DNA of 64,000 nucleotides from Okibacterium sp. HSC-33S16 (GTDB taxonomy: Bacteria; Actinomycetota; Actinomycetes; Actinomycetales; Microbacteriaceae): assembly GCF_024171565.1 (NCBI RefSeq), contig NZ_JALJZZ010000004.1:62001-126000 (forward strand). Direction: 5' to 3'. Below are positions 34,793 to 43,475 of the stretch, one piece after another. Every line of letters starts with the position of its first letter. Positions within the stretch are counted from its first letter, which is position 1. The notes under the pieces are model-generated. The model saw only the letters and a list, made by a program, of their open reading frames with translations, had not been told where the DNA came from and searched no databases. Position numbers and translations under genes: made by a program.

Positions 34793-34847
34793 GAGTACCA
34801 GTTGCGACGGGTCATGCGGTGCGCGCACCGGCAGAAAGTGGTACTTC
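34793..34847 (+). repeat. 55-bp imperfect palindrome family, copy R4
   Basis: 55 bp, GAGTACCAGTTGCGACGGG to AAAGTGGTACTTC. The arms pair with one mismatch. The centre holds a perfect CGGTGCGCGCACCG palindrome. It is 85 bp from the start of R3. Confidence 0.8.
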
Positions 34848-34920
34848 CGGCCCGGGCATGTGGTGGGCGCGGCCCGGGCGCGGTGCGGGAGCGCGGGAAG
34901 CGGGGACCACCCGTGCCCAA

Positions 34921-36963
34921 CTACCGGGTCGCTGCCGCCCCCGCGACGACCGGCTCGAGCGGCTGCCCGTCGATGTCGACGCTCGCCGGCACGTGCGGCC
35001 CTGCCGGGGTGATCTCGGCACTGCCCGCCTGCTCAAGGTGAAGGTCGCCGCCCTCCTCATCGACATAGACCACGTCGCCCGTGCGGTTTCCGTCCGAGCC
35101 GATGGCATCCGGTTCAGAACAGGACTTCGCATTCCACTTCTCGACGATCGAATTCGTCATCGGGCTCGCGCAGTCGGCCAGGTAGGCGACGATGTTGCGG
35201 TCGAAGACGAGCCCGGGCAGCGGGTCGATCCGCACCGATCCGCCCGAGAACGAGTTGTTGCGCACCACAAGGTTCGTCGTCTTGATATAGCGCAGGTCGG
35301 CCGCCGACCCGCCCTGGCAGTTCGCGCTCTTCACGATGCAGCCCTGCACGAAGTTCGACTCGATGAGAATGTCGGCCATCCCCGTGCCCTTGCCCGACGA
35401 CAGGATGATGCCCGCGTTGTAGCAATTGCTCAGTTTGTTGGCCCGCAAGGTGATGGTCTCACTGTCGAAGATTTGCACGCAGTCCGCGTGCAGGCCGTTG
35501 TTCTTGTTCTGGTCGTAGTCGCGCACTTCGTTGTTTTCAATCAGAACGTCGGATGCTCCGCCGACCTGAATTCCATCGACGCTCGATCCGCCCTCAAACA
35601 GGCTGTCGCTGACGGTGACGTTCTGCGACCGAACAAACAACCCGGTTCCTGACACGTGAATGTTCTCGAGTCGCGTGTCGACGGCGGGCCTGTTCACATA
35701 CATCACCCCGGTGACCGTGATGCCCTGCCAGGTCACAGAGGGGACGGCGATTTTGAGTCGGTCGAAGGTGGGGGTTGCACCCTTCGCCGGGCCGACGACC
35801 ACCGCGGACGCCAGGCCTTTGAGGTTTCTGCCGCCGGTGAGTTCCATGCTGCCGTAGTTGCCGTCGGCCAGCGTGATCGCGCTGCCCTCGCCAGCCTTGC
35901 CGAGCGCGGTCTCAAGCGAGCACGGTGACCCGGTCGAGCAGCTCGAGCCCGAACCTTGCGGTCCGGCGACGAGAGCGTCCGGCGCCGTGAGTTTCCCCTT
36001 CGCGCTGAGCCGCGATCCCGTGGCGCCGGCCGGGTCGAGCTCAGTCTCCGCGGCGTCCTTGGGTGCGGCTTTGCCATCACCGTCGCCCGGTGAGTCGGAG
36101 AGCTCGTCGGAATTACTGAGTACATCCCACGCCACCGCCGCGAGCTTCTGCTGCCCGGCCACCGAGGGGTGGAAGTAATCGATCGTCGAGACGTCGGCGC
36201 CGGTGAACTCGACGTTGAAGGCGGCCTTCTCGTCCCAGATGCAGTGCGGGTGGGCCGCGCACGCGTCGGCGAGCACCCCGTTGAAGGTGTCGATGAGTGC
36301 CGAGATCGATGCACGCCGGTCAACATCGGCCTGCTCGCTGCTCGTGGCGTTGTACAGGATCGAGCGGCACTGGGCGATCTTCTTCCAGGTAGCAACGGCG
36401 CTCGGGTCGTCCTTCTTCGCGTCGATGAGCCGCACGAGGTTCGGCACCGACGACACGTAGACCCGCGCATCGGGCAGCCCGGTGGCCAGGGCGGTGAATG
36501 CCGTGTTCACGTTTTCGGTGAACGTTGCCTCTGGCGTCATCTCGTCGTAGGACGGCGCGCACACGTCGTTCGCCCCGATGAGCACGGTGACGAGGTCGGG
36601 CTGCAGTTCGACCGCGCGGGCGGCCTGGTCGGGCAGGCTCTCGACACTGGCGCCGTCACTCGCGATCACCTCGACGGTGGGAGCCGAGCCGCTGGTTGAG
36701 GCCACCCGCGAGGCGAGCGACTGCACTTCGGGGTCGGTGCCCGTCGACCACGACGCCTCAGGGCAACTGCCGCTGCGGTCACACGCGTTGACCGCGAGGC
36801 TCATCGAGTCACCGAGTGACGCGATGGCCGAGATGGTGAACGGCGCCGGCTCGGTCGACGGCACGGCGGTGGGCTTCGGTGCCGGTGCCGAACATCCGGC
36901 GAGCACGAGGGCGGTGGCGACGGTGGCGATCAGCATCCGTATCGACACTGTGTGTGCTCGCAT
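34921..36963 (-). CDS. Lipoprotein: SGNH/GDSL hydrolase fused to right-handed beta-helix
   Basis: A 680-residue predicted lipoprotein (lipobox LAGC, C24). Residues 45-275 form an SGNH hydrolase: GDSMS (51-55, S53 catalytic), GANDVC (130-135), and the D-x-x-H pair in DYFHP (D262, H265). Residues about 350-650 form a parallel beta-helix like those of pectate lyases, with Asn-rich turns (IENNEVRD, VVRNNSFSG). Together they suggest surface deacylation plus binding or cleavage of the polymer. The ATG at 36963 overlaps the flippase stop (TGATG), so a longer frame was rejected. It is the last gene of the minus-strand unit. Confidence 0.82.
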   Translation of the reverse strand: MRAHTVSIRMLIATVATALVLAGCSAPAPKPTAVPSTEPAPFTISAIASLGDSMSLAVNACDRSGSCPEASWSTGTDPEVQSLASRVASTSGSAPTVEVIASDGASVESLPDQAARAVELQPDLVTVLIGANDVCAPSYDEMTPEATFTENVNTAFTALATGLPDARVYVSSVPNLVRLIDAKKDDPSAVATWKKIAQCRSILYNATSSEQADVDRRASISALIDTFNGVLADACAAHPHCIWDEKAAFNVEFTGADVSTIDYFHPSVAGQQKLAAVAWDVLSNSDELSDSPGDGDGKAAPKDAAETELDPAGATGSRLSAKGKLTAPDALVAGPQGSGSSCSTGSPCSLETALGKAGEGSAITLADGNYGSMELTGGRNLKGLASAVVVGPAKGATPTFDRLKIAVPSVTWQGITVTGVMYVNRPAVDTRLENIHVSGTGLFVRSQNVTVSDSLFEGGSSVDGIQVGGASDVLIENNEVRDYDQNKNNGLHADCVQIFDSETITLRANKLSNCYNAGIILSSGKGTGMADILIESNFVQGCIVKSANCQGGSAADLRYIKTTNLVVRNNSFSGGSVRIDPLPGLVFDRNIVAYLADCASPMTNSIVEKWNAKSCSEPDAIGSDGNRTGDVVYVDEEGGDLHLEQAGSAEITPAGPHVPASVDIDGQPLEPVVAGAAATR

Positions 36964-38528
36964 CAGGCGGTCCCTCGTTCGCTCATCGGTGTGCCGCTTG
37001 CGGCCGCGGGCTTTCGGGTCTGCTTCACAAAGTCGAGGATCTGGGCGAGGTCGCGCCGGTACGCCGGAATCGCCATGGCCAGGCCCAGGGGAACCAGCCC
37101 GGCCACGCCGCCAACCAGCACGTGCAGCAGGGCCGGGAGCTCGAGGGCACCGGTGGCCCACGCAGCGGCGAAGGCGAAGGGCACGAGCGCCGCCGGGCGC
37201 AGGACGGGCAGCACAACATCGCGCCCGGTGACGAAGGTGCCGCGAATGGCCCAGGCGAAGCCGGGAACGAGCACGGCGAGCGAGACGAGGCCGTATGCGA
37301 GCGCGAGACCGTTCACGCCGTTCCACCACAGTCCGACGAAGAACGAGCCGATAATCACGGGCCGGGAGACGATGTAGTAGACGAGCTGCCGGTGGGCGCG
37401 GCCGAGCGAGATGTAGATCCAGCCCTGCACGTTGCCGATAGCCTGCGCCACCCCGGCGATGGTGAGCAGGGCGAAGATCGTCGCTGTTGCGTCCCACTGC
37501 GGCCCCAAAAGGAGGAGGACGAGCGGATGCGCCAGCGCGGCCGCGATCGCAAACGCGGGTAGCGTGAGGTAGGCGATCACCATCAGGGCGGCGCGGATGT
37601 ACCGGCGGTAGCGCGGCCCGTCATCCTGCAGCCGACTCAGAACGGGTAACGCCACGCGGCCAAGCGGGCCGTTGAGCTGCTGCAGCGGGAGCATGAACAG
37701 GGCGTATGCGCGCGAATACTGACCGAGCACATCGGAGCCGAGTTGCCGCCCAATCACGACGTTGTCGACGTTGCGGGCAAGATAGTTGAGCAGCTGTACC
37801 CCGAAGATCGAGCCGCCCGTCGTGAGCAGCGGCACAACGGCCCGGTCGATGTGCGGGCGACCCCAGTGCGGGTGCGCGGCCGTCCACAGCGCGATCAGCC
37901 GGTAAACGCTCGCGGCCCCGGTGAACACCACGAGTGACCAGACACCCCAGCCGGCCAGGGCCGCGACGATCGACAGGCCGACGCCAAGCGCCATCGAGAC
38001 CACGTCGATCCGCGCGAGCACCCCGAACTTGAGGTCGCGCTGCACCTTGGCCTGCAGCGGCATGGCGAGCCCGTTGATGAGCAGGGTGGGCGCGACGGCG
38101 ATCGACAGCAGCACGAGTCGCTCCTCGTCGTAGATCGCCGCGATGAGCGGGGCGCACAGGGCGATGAGCGCCGTGCCGATCACACCGATGCCGGCACTGA
38201 GCCAGAGCACACTCGACCAGGTGCGGTCGTTGAGCTTCTTGGCCTGGATGATCGCTCCGGTCATTCCGAAGTCCCGCACGAGGTCGGCAACCCCGACGAT
38301 GGCCATGATCATGGCGATGAGGCCGAAGTCGCTGGGGTCGAGCAGCCGCGCGAGCACCACGGTCGACACGGTCTGCAGGATCGTCTTCGACCAGGTGCCG
38401 CCCATCGTCACGAGCACGCCGCGGCTGGCCTGCCGGCCCAGTCCGTCAGAGGGGCGAGCGGATGCGTCGGCGTCCGTAACCGATTCTGCCCGCCCTGCGT
38501 GCGTTCCCGGTTGGCGCGGCGGCCTCAT
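36963..38528 (-). CDS. Wzx-like polysaccharide flippase (MATE/MOP fold)
   Basis: A 521-residue protein with about 12 to 14 hydrophobic segments. The N-terminal GGTWSKTILQTVSTVVLARLL and LDPSDFGLIAM motif is typical of polysaccharide flippases of the MOP superfamily. It moves the lipid-linked repeat unit across the membrane. The start overlaps the upstream GT2 gene (ATGA) and the stop overlaps the lipoprotein gene. A soluble N-terminal tail of about 30 residues precedes the first TM. Confidence 0.9.
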   Translation of the reverse strand: MRPPRQPGTHAGRAESVTDADASARPSDGLGRQASRGVLVTMGGTWSKTILQTVSTVVLARLLDPSDFGLIAMIMAIVGVADLVRDFGMTGAIIQAKKLNDRTWSSVLWLSAGIGVIGTALIALCAPLIAAIYDEERLVLLSIAVAPTLLINGLAMPLQAKVQRDLKFGVLARIDVVSMALGVGLSIVAALAGWGVWSLVVFTGAASVYRLIALWTAAHPHWGRPHIDRAVVPLLTTGGSIFGVQLLNYLARNVDNVVIGRQLGSDVLGQYSRAYALFMLPLQQLNGPLGRVALPVLSRLQDDGPRYRRYIRAALMVIAYLTLPAFAIAAALAHPLVLLLLGPQWDATATIFALLTIAGVAQAIGNVQGWIYISLGRAHRQLVYYIVSRPVIIGSFFVGLWWNGVNGLALAYGLVSLAVLVPGFAWAIRGTFVTGRDVVLPVLRPAALVPFAFAAAWATGALELPALLHVLVGGVAGLVPLGLAMAIPAYRRDLAQILDFVKQTRKPAAASGTPMSERGTA

Positions 38529-39424
38529 GCCCGACTCGTCTCATCACGGTTCCAGCCCGGCAGCTGGCCCCGCCGCTCGGACCGGGTGGCCAACAGCAGG
38601 GGAATGCCGTATCCCACGCAATAGACGAGGAACGCCGGCCAGAGGTGCGGGCGAACCGCCACCCGGCCGATGAGATTGAGGTAGCCGGTCGCGCGGGAGC
38701 TGGCGGGCGGGGCGGCTGCGGCCACGAGGTGCGCCGACCGGGTGCCGGCGGCCCGGGCCACCTCGGCGCGGCGGACGAGCTGCCGGTTGCCGGCGGCAAT
38801 GCGGGTGGCCCGGCGGATGTGTGCGCGGAGAGTTGCCGGGGCGCGCACAACGAACTCGGCGTCAACGGTGATTCGCTCGGCCGGGCTGAACAGTTGCTGC
38901 ACGTACCGGTCGTCGGCGATGACGTCAGGGAACGCGCCAAAGCGTGCGCGGCCCTCAGCGGTCACCGCGTAGATGCCCGAGCCGACGTGCCCGGCCAGCC
39001 GGAAGTCGGAGAGCGCCCAGATTCGGTAGTGCGCCCGGGCCGGCCAGCTTGACGCCGAGGTGTCAACGCGCAGTCGCGGCGCGGCCACGAACGGGCCCTC
39101 GCGACCGGCCAGTGCATCGGCGAGGGCGCGGAGGGTGGCGACGGACACGATGACGTCGGCGTCGACGTACGCGCGGGGGAAGAGGTCACCGGCCGCGACG
39201 TCGCCCGCGTTGAGCGCGACGGTCTTTGACGGGGTCTCTGTGGCGATCACCTGCACCGTGTCACCTCCCACGGCCCGGGCAACCGCGACCGTGTCATCCG
39301 TGCAGGCATTGGCCGAAACCACGACGGAGAGCGTGGCATCCGCTCGCAATTCAGTGAGGAGGCGGGGGAGCACCGTCTCTTCGTTGTGGGCCGGGATGAC
39401 CACGCTCATGCGCATGGCCCTCAC
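38525..39424 (-). CDS. Glycosyltransferase family 2
   Basis: A 299-residue GT-A enzyme. It has the N-terminal VVIPAHNEETVLPRLL, the acceptor region AYVDADVIVSVATLRALADAL with a DxD-like DAD, and a late VIADDRYVQQLF. One or two hydrophobic segments near the C-terminus (about 255-285) may anchor it. It is coupled to the Wzy-like gene upstream by a GTGA overlap, which supports the GTG start at 39424. An ATG 5 codons downstream is an alternative. Confidence 0.88.
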   Translation of the reverse strand: MRAMRMSVVIPAHNEETVLPRLLTELRADATLSVVVSANACTDDTVAVARAVGGDTVQVIATETPSKTVALNAGDVAAGDLFPRAYVDADVIVSVATLRALADALAGREGPFVAAPRLRVDTSASSWPARAHYRIWALSDFRLAGHVGSGIYAVTAEGRARFGAFPDVIADDRYVQQLFSPAERITVDAEFVVRAPATLRAHIRRATRIAAGNRQLVRRAEVARAAGTRSAHLVAAAAPPASSRATGYLNLIGRVAVRPHLWPAFLVYCVGYGIPLLLATRSERRGQLPGWNRDETSRA

Positions 39425-40953
39425 CCCACCCGACGGCGACGGCCGTCACGTGGCCGGGCCAGCACCTGCCCCGACGCTGACCCGACCACACTGTGTCGCG
39501 GTGGTGCCTCCGTGAGCACCCACGCGCCGACCCCGAGCAGCAGAAAGAGCAGCATAAAGGTCTGGAAAAATCCGAACGCATCGTAGAAAAACATGGCCGT
39601 GGCGTAACCGATCACCGAGATCGCGAGGGCCAGGGCAAGTGCCGTGTACTGCGGCGAGTGCGCGGGCCGAAACGCGTAGGCGATGAGCCGGCCGGCGGGG
39701 ACGAGCAGCAGCACCACGACGCCGAGCACACCGAGGGCGCCGACTTCCATGAGGGTGCCGAGCCACTGGTTGTCGAGGATGAACGAGTTGGCCGTATCGC
39801 CGATGACGATGCGCGAACCAAGGCCGGAGCCGAAGAATGGTTGATGCGACACGATCTCGAATGCCGGGTCGAGGTCGGCCAGGCGGCCGGCGCCGGTGAA
39901 CCCGGGGGAGGTTTTTTGTGAGGCGATGAGGGCGTCGGGGTCGAGGAAGCCGCCGAACATGGCCTCAAACGGTTTCGGAATGACCGCGGCGGCCACCACG
40001 ACGGCCGGCAGCGCGAAACTCGCCAGCACGATGCCGAGTACCGGTCTCAGCACCAGGATGAGGAGGAACATGACGGCGAGGGTGACGACGGCGGTGCGGG
40101 ACACGGCGGCCGCGATGCCGAAGAGCTGCAGGGCGACGATGCCGCCGAAGAAGATCTTGCGGTTGTAGATGTTGAGCGGCCACGCGGCGTAGCGGGCCAG
40201 GTAGATCGCGATCGGGATGAGCATGCAGAGCATGACGCTGAGCGCGATGGGGTGTTGCGCCGATGCGTATGCCCGGGCCCCGCCGGCGCGGAACGCCTCA
40301 CCTTCATCGCGCAGCATCTCGAGCGGGAGGAAGGTCGAGAGCTTCATGAAGATGTTCTCCCGGGTGACCTTCTCGACGAGGGCGAAGAAGCCGACGATGC
40401 CGGAGAACACGGTGAGGGCGGTCAGCAGCGTGTTCACAGTGCGCGGGGAGCGGAGGAGCTGGCGGGTGAGGTAGAGCAGCGACACGACGATGGCGTAGTT
40501 GCCGAGCGCACCGATCGCGCCGGAGGCGAGGCCTTCCTCGGTGATGTCTGTGGCGTTGGCCGCGACCGACACAATCATGGTGACGAGCCAGAAGAGCAGC
40601 GGTGCGCCGAAGGCGATGGGGCGCCAGGTGAATGTGCGGTCGATGAGCAGGGCCACCCCGACGATGACCACGATCAGTACGATGACGAGCCGGTAGGGCT
40701 CGAGGGCGAACGGCAGCGGAATCGGGACGGCGTATCGCCGGACCGGGATGAACAGCACGACGGCTGCCAGAAAGGTCAGCGCGATACCCGAGCGGCTCGG
40801 CCGGAAGCTGAGCACGGCGTCGCGGATGCGCTCGCCGACGAGGCGCGAACTGAGGGGCCCCCCGCCAGCCGGCTCTGTCGTCGGTGGCGGAGCGTCCGGC
40901 GTGCGATCGGGCCCTTTCTCCGGCGACGCACGTTGCGCCCGCACGATACTCAT
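39421..40953 (-). CDS. Wzy/O-antigen ligase-like polymerase
   Basis: A 510-residue integral membrane protein with about 11 to 12 TM segments. A large periplasmic-side loop (about 310-400) carries the FGSGLGSR and NQWLGTLMEVGALGVLG stretches usual in O-antigen ligase/polymerase (Wzy_C) proteins. It probably polymerises the flipped repeat units. A Pro-rich cytoplasmic tail of about 50 residues precedes TM1. It lies 6 bp after the Wzz-like gene. Confidence 0.87.
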   Translation of the reverse strand: MSIVRAQRASPEKGPDRTPDAPPPTTEPAGGGPLSSRLVGERIRDAVLSFRPSRSGIALTFLAAVVLFIPVRRYAVPIPLPFALEPYRLVIVLIVVIVGVALLIDRTFTWRPIAFGAPLLFWLVTMIVSVAANATDITEEGLASGAIGALGNYAIVVSLLYLTRQLLRSPRTVNTLLTALTVFSGIVGFFALVEKVTRENIFMKLSTFLPLEMLRDEGEAFRAGGARAYASAQHPIALSVMLCMLIPIAIYLARYAAWPLNIYNRKIFFGGIVALQLFGIAAAVSRTAVVTLAVMFLLILVLRPVLGIVLASFALPAVVVAAAVIPKPFEAMFGGFLDPDALIASQKTSPGFTGAGRLADLDPAFEIVSHQPFFGSGLGSRIVIGDTANSFILDNQWLGTLMEVGALGVLGVVVLLLVPAGRLIAYAFRPAHSPQYTALALALAISVIGYATAMFFYDAFGFFQTFMLLFLLLGVGAWVLTEAPPRHSVVGSASGQVLARPRDGRRRRVG

Positions 40954-40959
40954 CGCGGC

Positions 40960-41862
40960 CTAGACGTACGCGGGAGTGTCGTCGGACCGCTTCGGCTCAT
41001 CGCGGGACGGTTCGGCGATGCTGCCGTCCTCGGATGCGCCACCGGCCGTGTCGACCGAGGCCGGTTCGCCGGTCCCGGTTGTCGGCTCGCTGCCGTCTGC
41101 GCTCTCATCGACCGGCGTCTCAGCGGTGTTCCTGCCCTTCGACCGGCCAGCGGCTGCTCGACGCTTCTCGCGGCTGACCCGAATGTTGTAGAGCACGAAA
41201 ATGAGTGCGATGACGAGGAGGAGCACACCAAACGCCGTGAGGATCACCGGGATGAGCGGGTTGCTGCCCTCAACCTCGGTGGCTTCGCTCTCGCGCAAGG
41301 TCTGCAGTTGCACGCGCTCGGCCTCAGGCAGTGCCGTGGCGTCCTGCTCGGCACGCACGTACTCCTGGAAGACGGTGTTGGCCGCGCGGGAGATTTCCTC
41401 CGCGCGGGCCGGTGAGTGCGCGGAGCCGACAATGTCGAGGATCGGCAAGGTGAGGCGGCCGGGGAAGGACTCGTCGCCGGCCGGTTGGGTCGTGCGACGA
41501 ACGGCTGTGACCTGTTCGTCGTCGGCGAAGGATCCGACGACGCCCTCAACCCGCGTGCGGATCTCGGAACCCGAGACGATGTAGGCGTAGACCACCGTGG
41601 TGGATACGAGGTCGCGGGTCACCGTCGGGGTGACGCCCTCCTGCACCGGGGCGCCGGGGATAACCGACTGGTAGAGCGGCTGTTGCGGGCTGCCGACGAG
41701 GACCGTGGTCGAGGCGCGGTAGGTCTGAACCGCGCGAGGCTGCAGTTGGCCGTCGACGTAGCTGTAGCCGACGATGCCGCCGACGAACGCCGCGACGATG
41801 ATGCCGACGAGGAGCAGCCACTTGTAGCTCCAGAGCACTCGCAAGTAGAGAGGAACGTCCAT
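40960..41862 (-). CDS. Wzz/YveK-like chain-length determinant protein
   Basis: A 300-residue protein with two TM segments (about residues 16-38 and 204-225) flanking an extracellular domain, the Wzz layout. It starts MDVPLYLRVLWSYKWLL, typical of actinobacterial capsular biosynthesis proteins. The C-terminal 70 residues are acidic and disordered and carry no tyrosine cluster or Walker motif, so no attached BY-kinase is present. It is predicted to set polymer length. It is the first gene of the minus-strand unit, divergent from the 42-kb glycosyltransferase. Confidence 0.85.
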   Translation of the reverse strand: MDVPLYLRVLWSYKWLLLVGIIVAAFVGGIVGYSYVDGQLQPRAVQTYRASTTVLVGSPQQPLYQSVIPGAPVQEGVTPTVTRDLVSTTVVYAYIVSGSEIRTRVEGVVGSFADDEQVTAVRRTTQPAGDESFPGRLTLPILDIVGSAHSPARAEEISRAANTVFQEYVRAEQDATALPEAERVQLQTLRESEATEVEGSNPLIPVILTAFGVLLLVIALIFVLYNIRVSREKRRAAAGRSKGRNTAETPVDESADGSEPTTGTGEPASVDTAGGASEDGSIAEPSRDEPKRSDDTPAYV

Positions 41863-41951
41863 CGATCTCGGCTTTCTTTCTGGCGGGACAGCTGCCCCGG
41901 GGCTGGGCGGGCCGTGGTGCCCTCCTCCATCGTGGAGGCCCGACGTAAAAT

Positions 41952-41980
41952 TGAGGAACCCTCAGTATTACGAGTATATT
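41952..41980. promoter_or_regulatory. Divergent promoter region between the Wzz and glycosyltransferase units
   Basis: The 236-bp gap carries an AT-rich island. It holds TGAGGAACCCTCA (5-bp arms, 41952-41964) and a TATATT -10-like box (41975-41980). The CCTCA half also occurs upstream of the other polysaccharide units. Confidence 0.4.
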
Positions 41981-42098
41981 AACAATCGGTCGGCTGTGGT
42001 CAAACCGGCGAGCACTACTTGTAAATTTCATGACGGTTGCTCACGCCCCTTCGGGGACGCGAAAATCGGCACCCAGCTACCCGAGCGGGGGAGGACGC

Positions 42099-43475
42099 AT
42101 GGCCACGCAGCCGACAGGCACGCCCCCGGTGCCGCGAGCGGACGGCCGGCCGCTCCGGATTCTGTACAGCTTTCCGCACGCGTTCGGCAGCCCGGGCATT
42201 GGCCAGACCGCGTGGAACCAGGTTCGCGAGCTCGTTCGCGCCGGCCACACCGTCACCCTCGTGGCCGCGAGCGTGGCGCAGCCGGTGACCGGGGTGCGCG
42301 AGGTGGAGCAGACCATGGTGCTCGGCGGGCGCCGGGTGCCGCACCGCGCCGTTGGGCGGATGCGGGCATTCGGCTGGCACGATCGCCGGGCAGCAACGCG
42401 AGTGCATCAGGAATCGTTCGATATTGTGCATGCCTGGCCACTGGCATCCGCTCGCACGTTGGATGCCGCGCAGGATCGCGGGATCCCGGGACTCCGTGAG
42501 GTGCCGAACACCCACACGGCGCACGCTTACGAGGTGGTCGGGCGGGAGTACGCGCGGCTCGGGCTCCCGGTGCCGCAGGGCTGGTCGCACCACTACGACG
42601 GTGATCGGCTCGTGCTCGAAGACCGGGAGTACGCGGCAGCGCATGGCCTGCTCGTTCCGTCGGACGCCGTTGCGCAATCGTTCCTCGACCGGGGGTTCGA
42701 CAACTCACGGCTGCTGCGGCACCGCTACGGATTTGACCCGGCGGTCATCCGGGTGCCGATTCGAGTCGACGCGGCCCGGCCGTTCACTGCCGTGTTCCTC
42801 GGCCGGTGTGAACCCCGCAAGGGCCTGCACTTCGCGCTCGACGCCTGGCTCGCGTCGAAGGCCAGTGAGACCGGGCGGTTTCTCATCTACGGCAACTTTG
42901 TGCCCGGCTATCGGGAGATGCTCGCCGAACAGCTCGCCCACCCCTCGGTTGAGGTTCGCGAATTCACCGACCGGCCGGCGCGAGTCTACGCACAAGCTGA
43001 CATCCTGCTGCTGCCGACGATCGAGGAGGGCAGCGCCCTCGTCACGTATGAGGCGCAGGGCGCCGGCGTCATCCCTCTGGTGTCCGAGGCGAGCGGCGCC
43101 ATGGTTGAGCACGCCGTCAACGGGCTGCTGCACACCCCGGGCGACGTTGCAACGCTGAGCTCACAGATCGACCTCGTGTTCGGCAGCGAACGCTGGCGGC
43201 GGGCGCTCAAGCAGGGCGTTCTCGCGCACGCGCCGACCCTCACCTGGCAGGCCGCCGGCATCGTGCTCGTCGACCTCTACCGGCAGGCACTCGCCCAGCT
43301 GCGACCCGAGGGATACACGGCGCGCCCCGGCGGCCTGCACCCCGGCACGGGCGAATACCCCGAGCTTCGCGACGGCGTTGCGCGCATGAGCACGTCACAC
43401 GGCTCGGTGCACCGCGACTCGGTCGAGGCGCCCTGGTCATCACGAGGAAGCAGGCTGCATGGCGCATCCGGCTGA
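42099..43475 (+). CDS. Glycosyltransferase family 4
   Basis: A 458-residue GT-B enzyme. The N-domain starts LRILYSFPHAFGSPGIGQTAWN. The C-domain has AVFLGRCEPRKGLHFALDAWL and the E-x7-E type motif EEGSALVTYEAQGAG. The ATG at 42099 is chosen for its GGGGGAGGACGC ribosome binding site. An upstream codon at 42030 was rejected. It is the first gene of the third polysaccharide unit. It overlaps the next gene by 17 bp in a different frame. Confidence 0.88.
   Translation: MATQPTGTPPVPRADGRPLRILYSFPHAFGSPGIGQTAWNQVRELVRAGHTVTLVAASVAQPVTGVREVEQTMVLGGRRVPHRAVGRMRAFGWHDRRAATRVHQESFDIVHAWPLASARTLDAAQDRGIPGLREVPNTHTAHAYEVVGREYARLGLPVPQGWSHHYDGDRLVLEDREYAAAHGLLVPSDAVAQSFLDRGFDNSRLLRHRYGFDPAVIRVPIRVDAARPFTAVFLGRCEPRKGLHFALDAWLASKASETGRFLIYGNFVPGYREMLAEQLAHPSVEVREFTDRPARVYAQADILLLPTIEEGSALVTYEAQGAGVIPLVSEASGAMVEHAVNGLLHTPGDVATLSSQIDLVFGSERWRRALKQGVLAHAPTLTWQAAGIVLVDLYRQALAQLRPEGYTARPGGLHPGTGEYPELRDGVARMSTSHGSVHRDSVEAPWSSRGSRLHGASG

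Noticed and set aside
33487-34847. Regularly spaced palindromes as a CRISPR array
   Set aside because: Only pairs of repeats occur, arms are imperfect and spacer lengths do not form an array. No cas gene is present.
36964-37497. Longer reading of the SGNH/beta-helix lipoprotein starting near 37497
   Set aside because: The extension overlaps the flippase gene in another frame. The ATG at 36963 gives a proper lipoprotein signal and a TGATG junction.
40252-41415. 387-codon plus-strand frame opposite the Wzy and Wzz genes
   Set aside because: Asp/Glu/Arg/Gly-rich shadow of two membrane protein genes with consistent TM patterns.
43459-43475. Frameshift between the two glycosyltransferase genes at 43.46 kb
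   Set aside because: Both products are complete with their own N- and C-terminal motifs, so the 17-bp overlap is a normal coupled junction.
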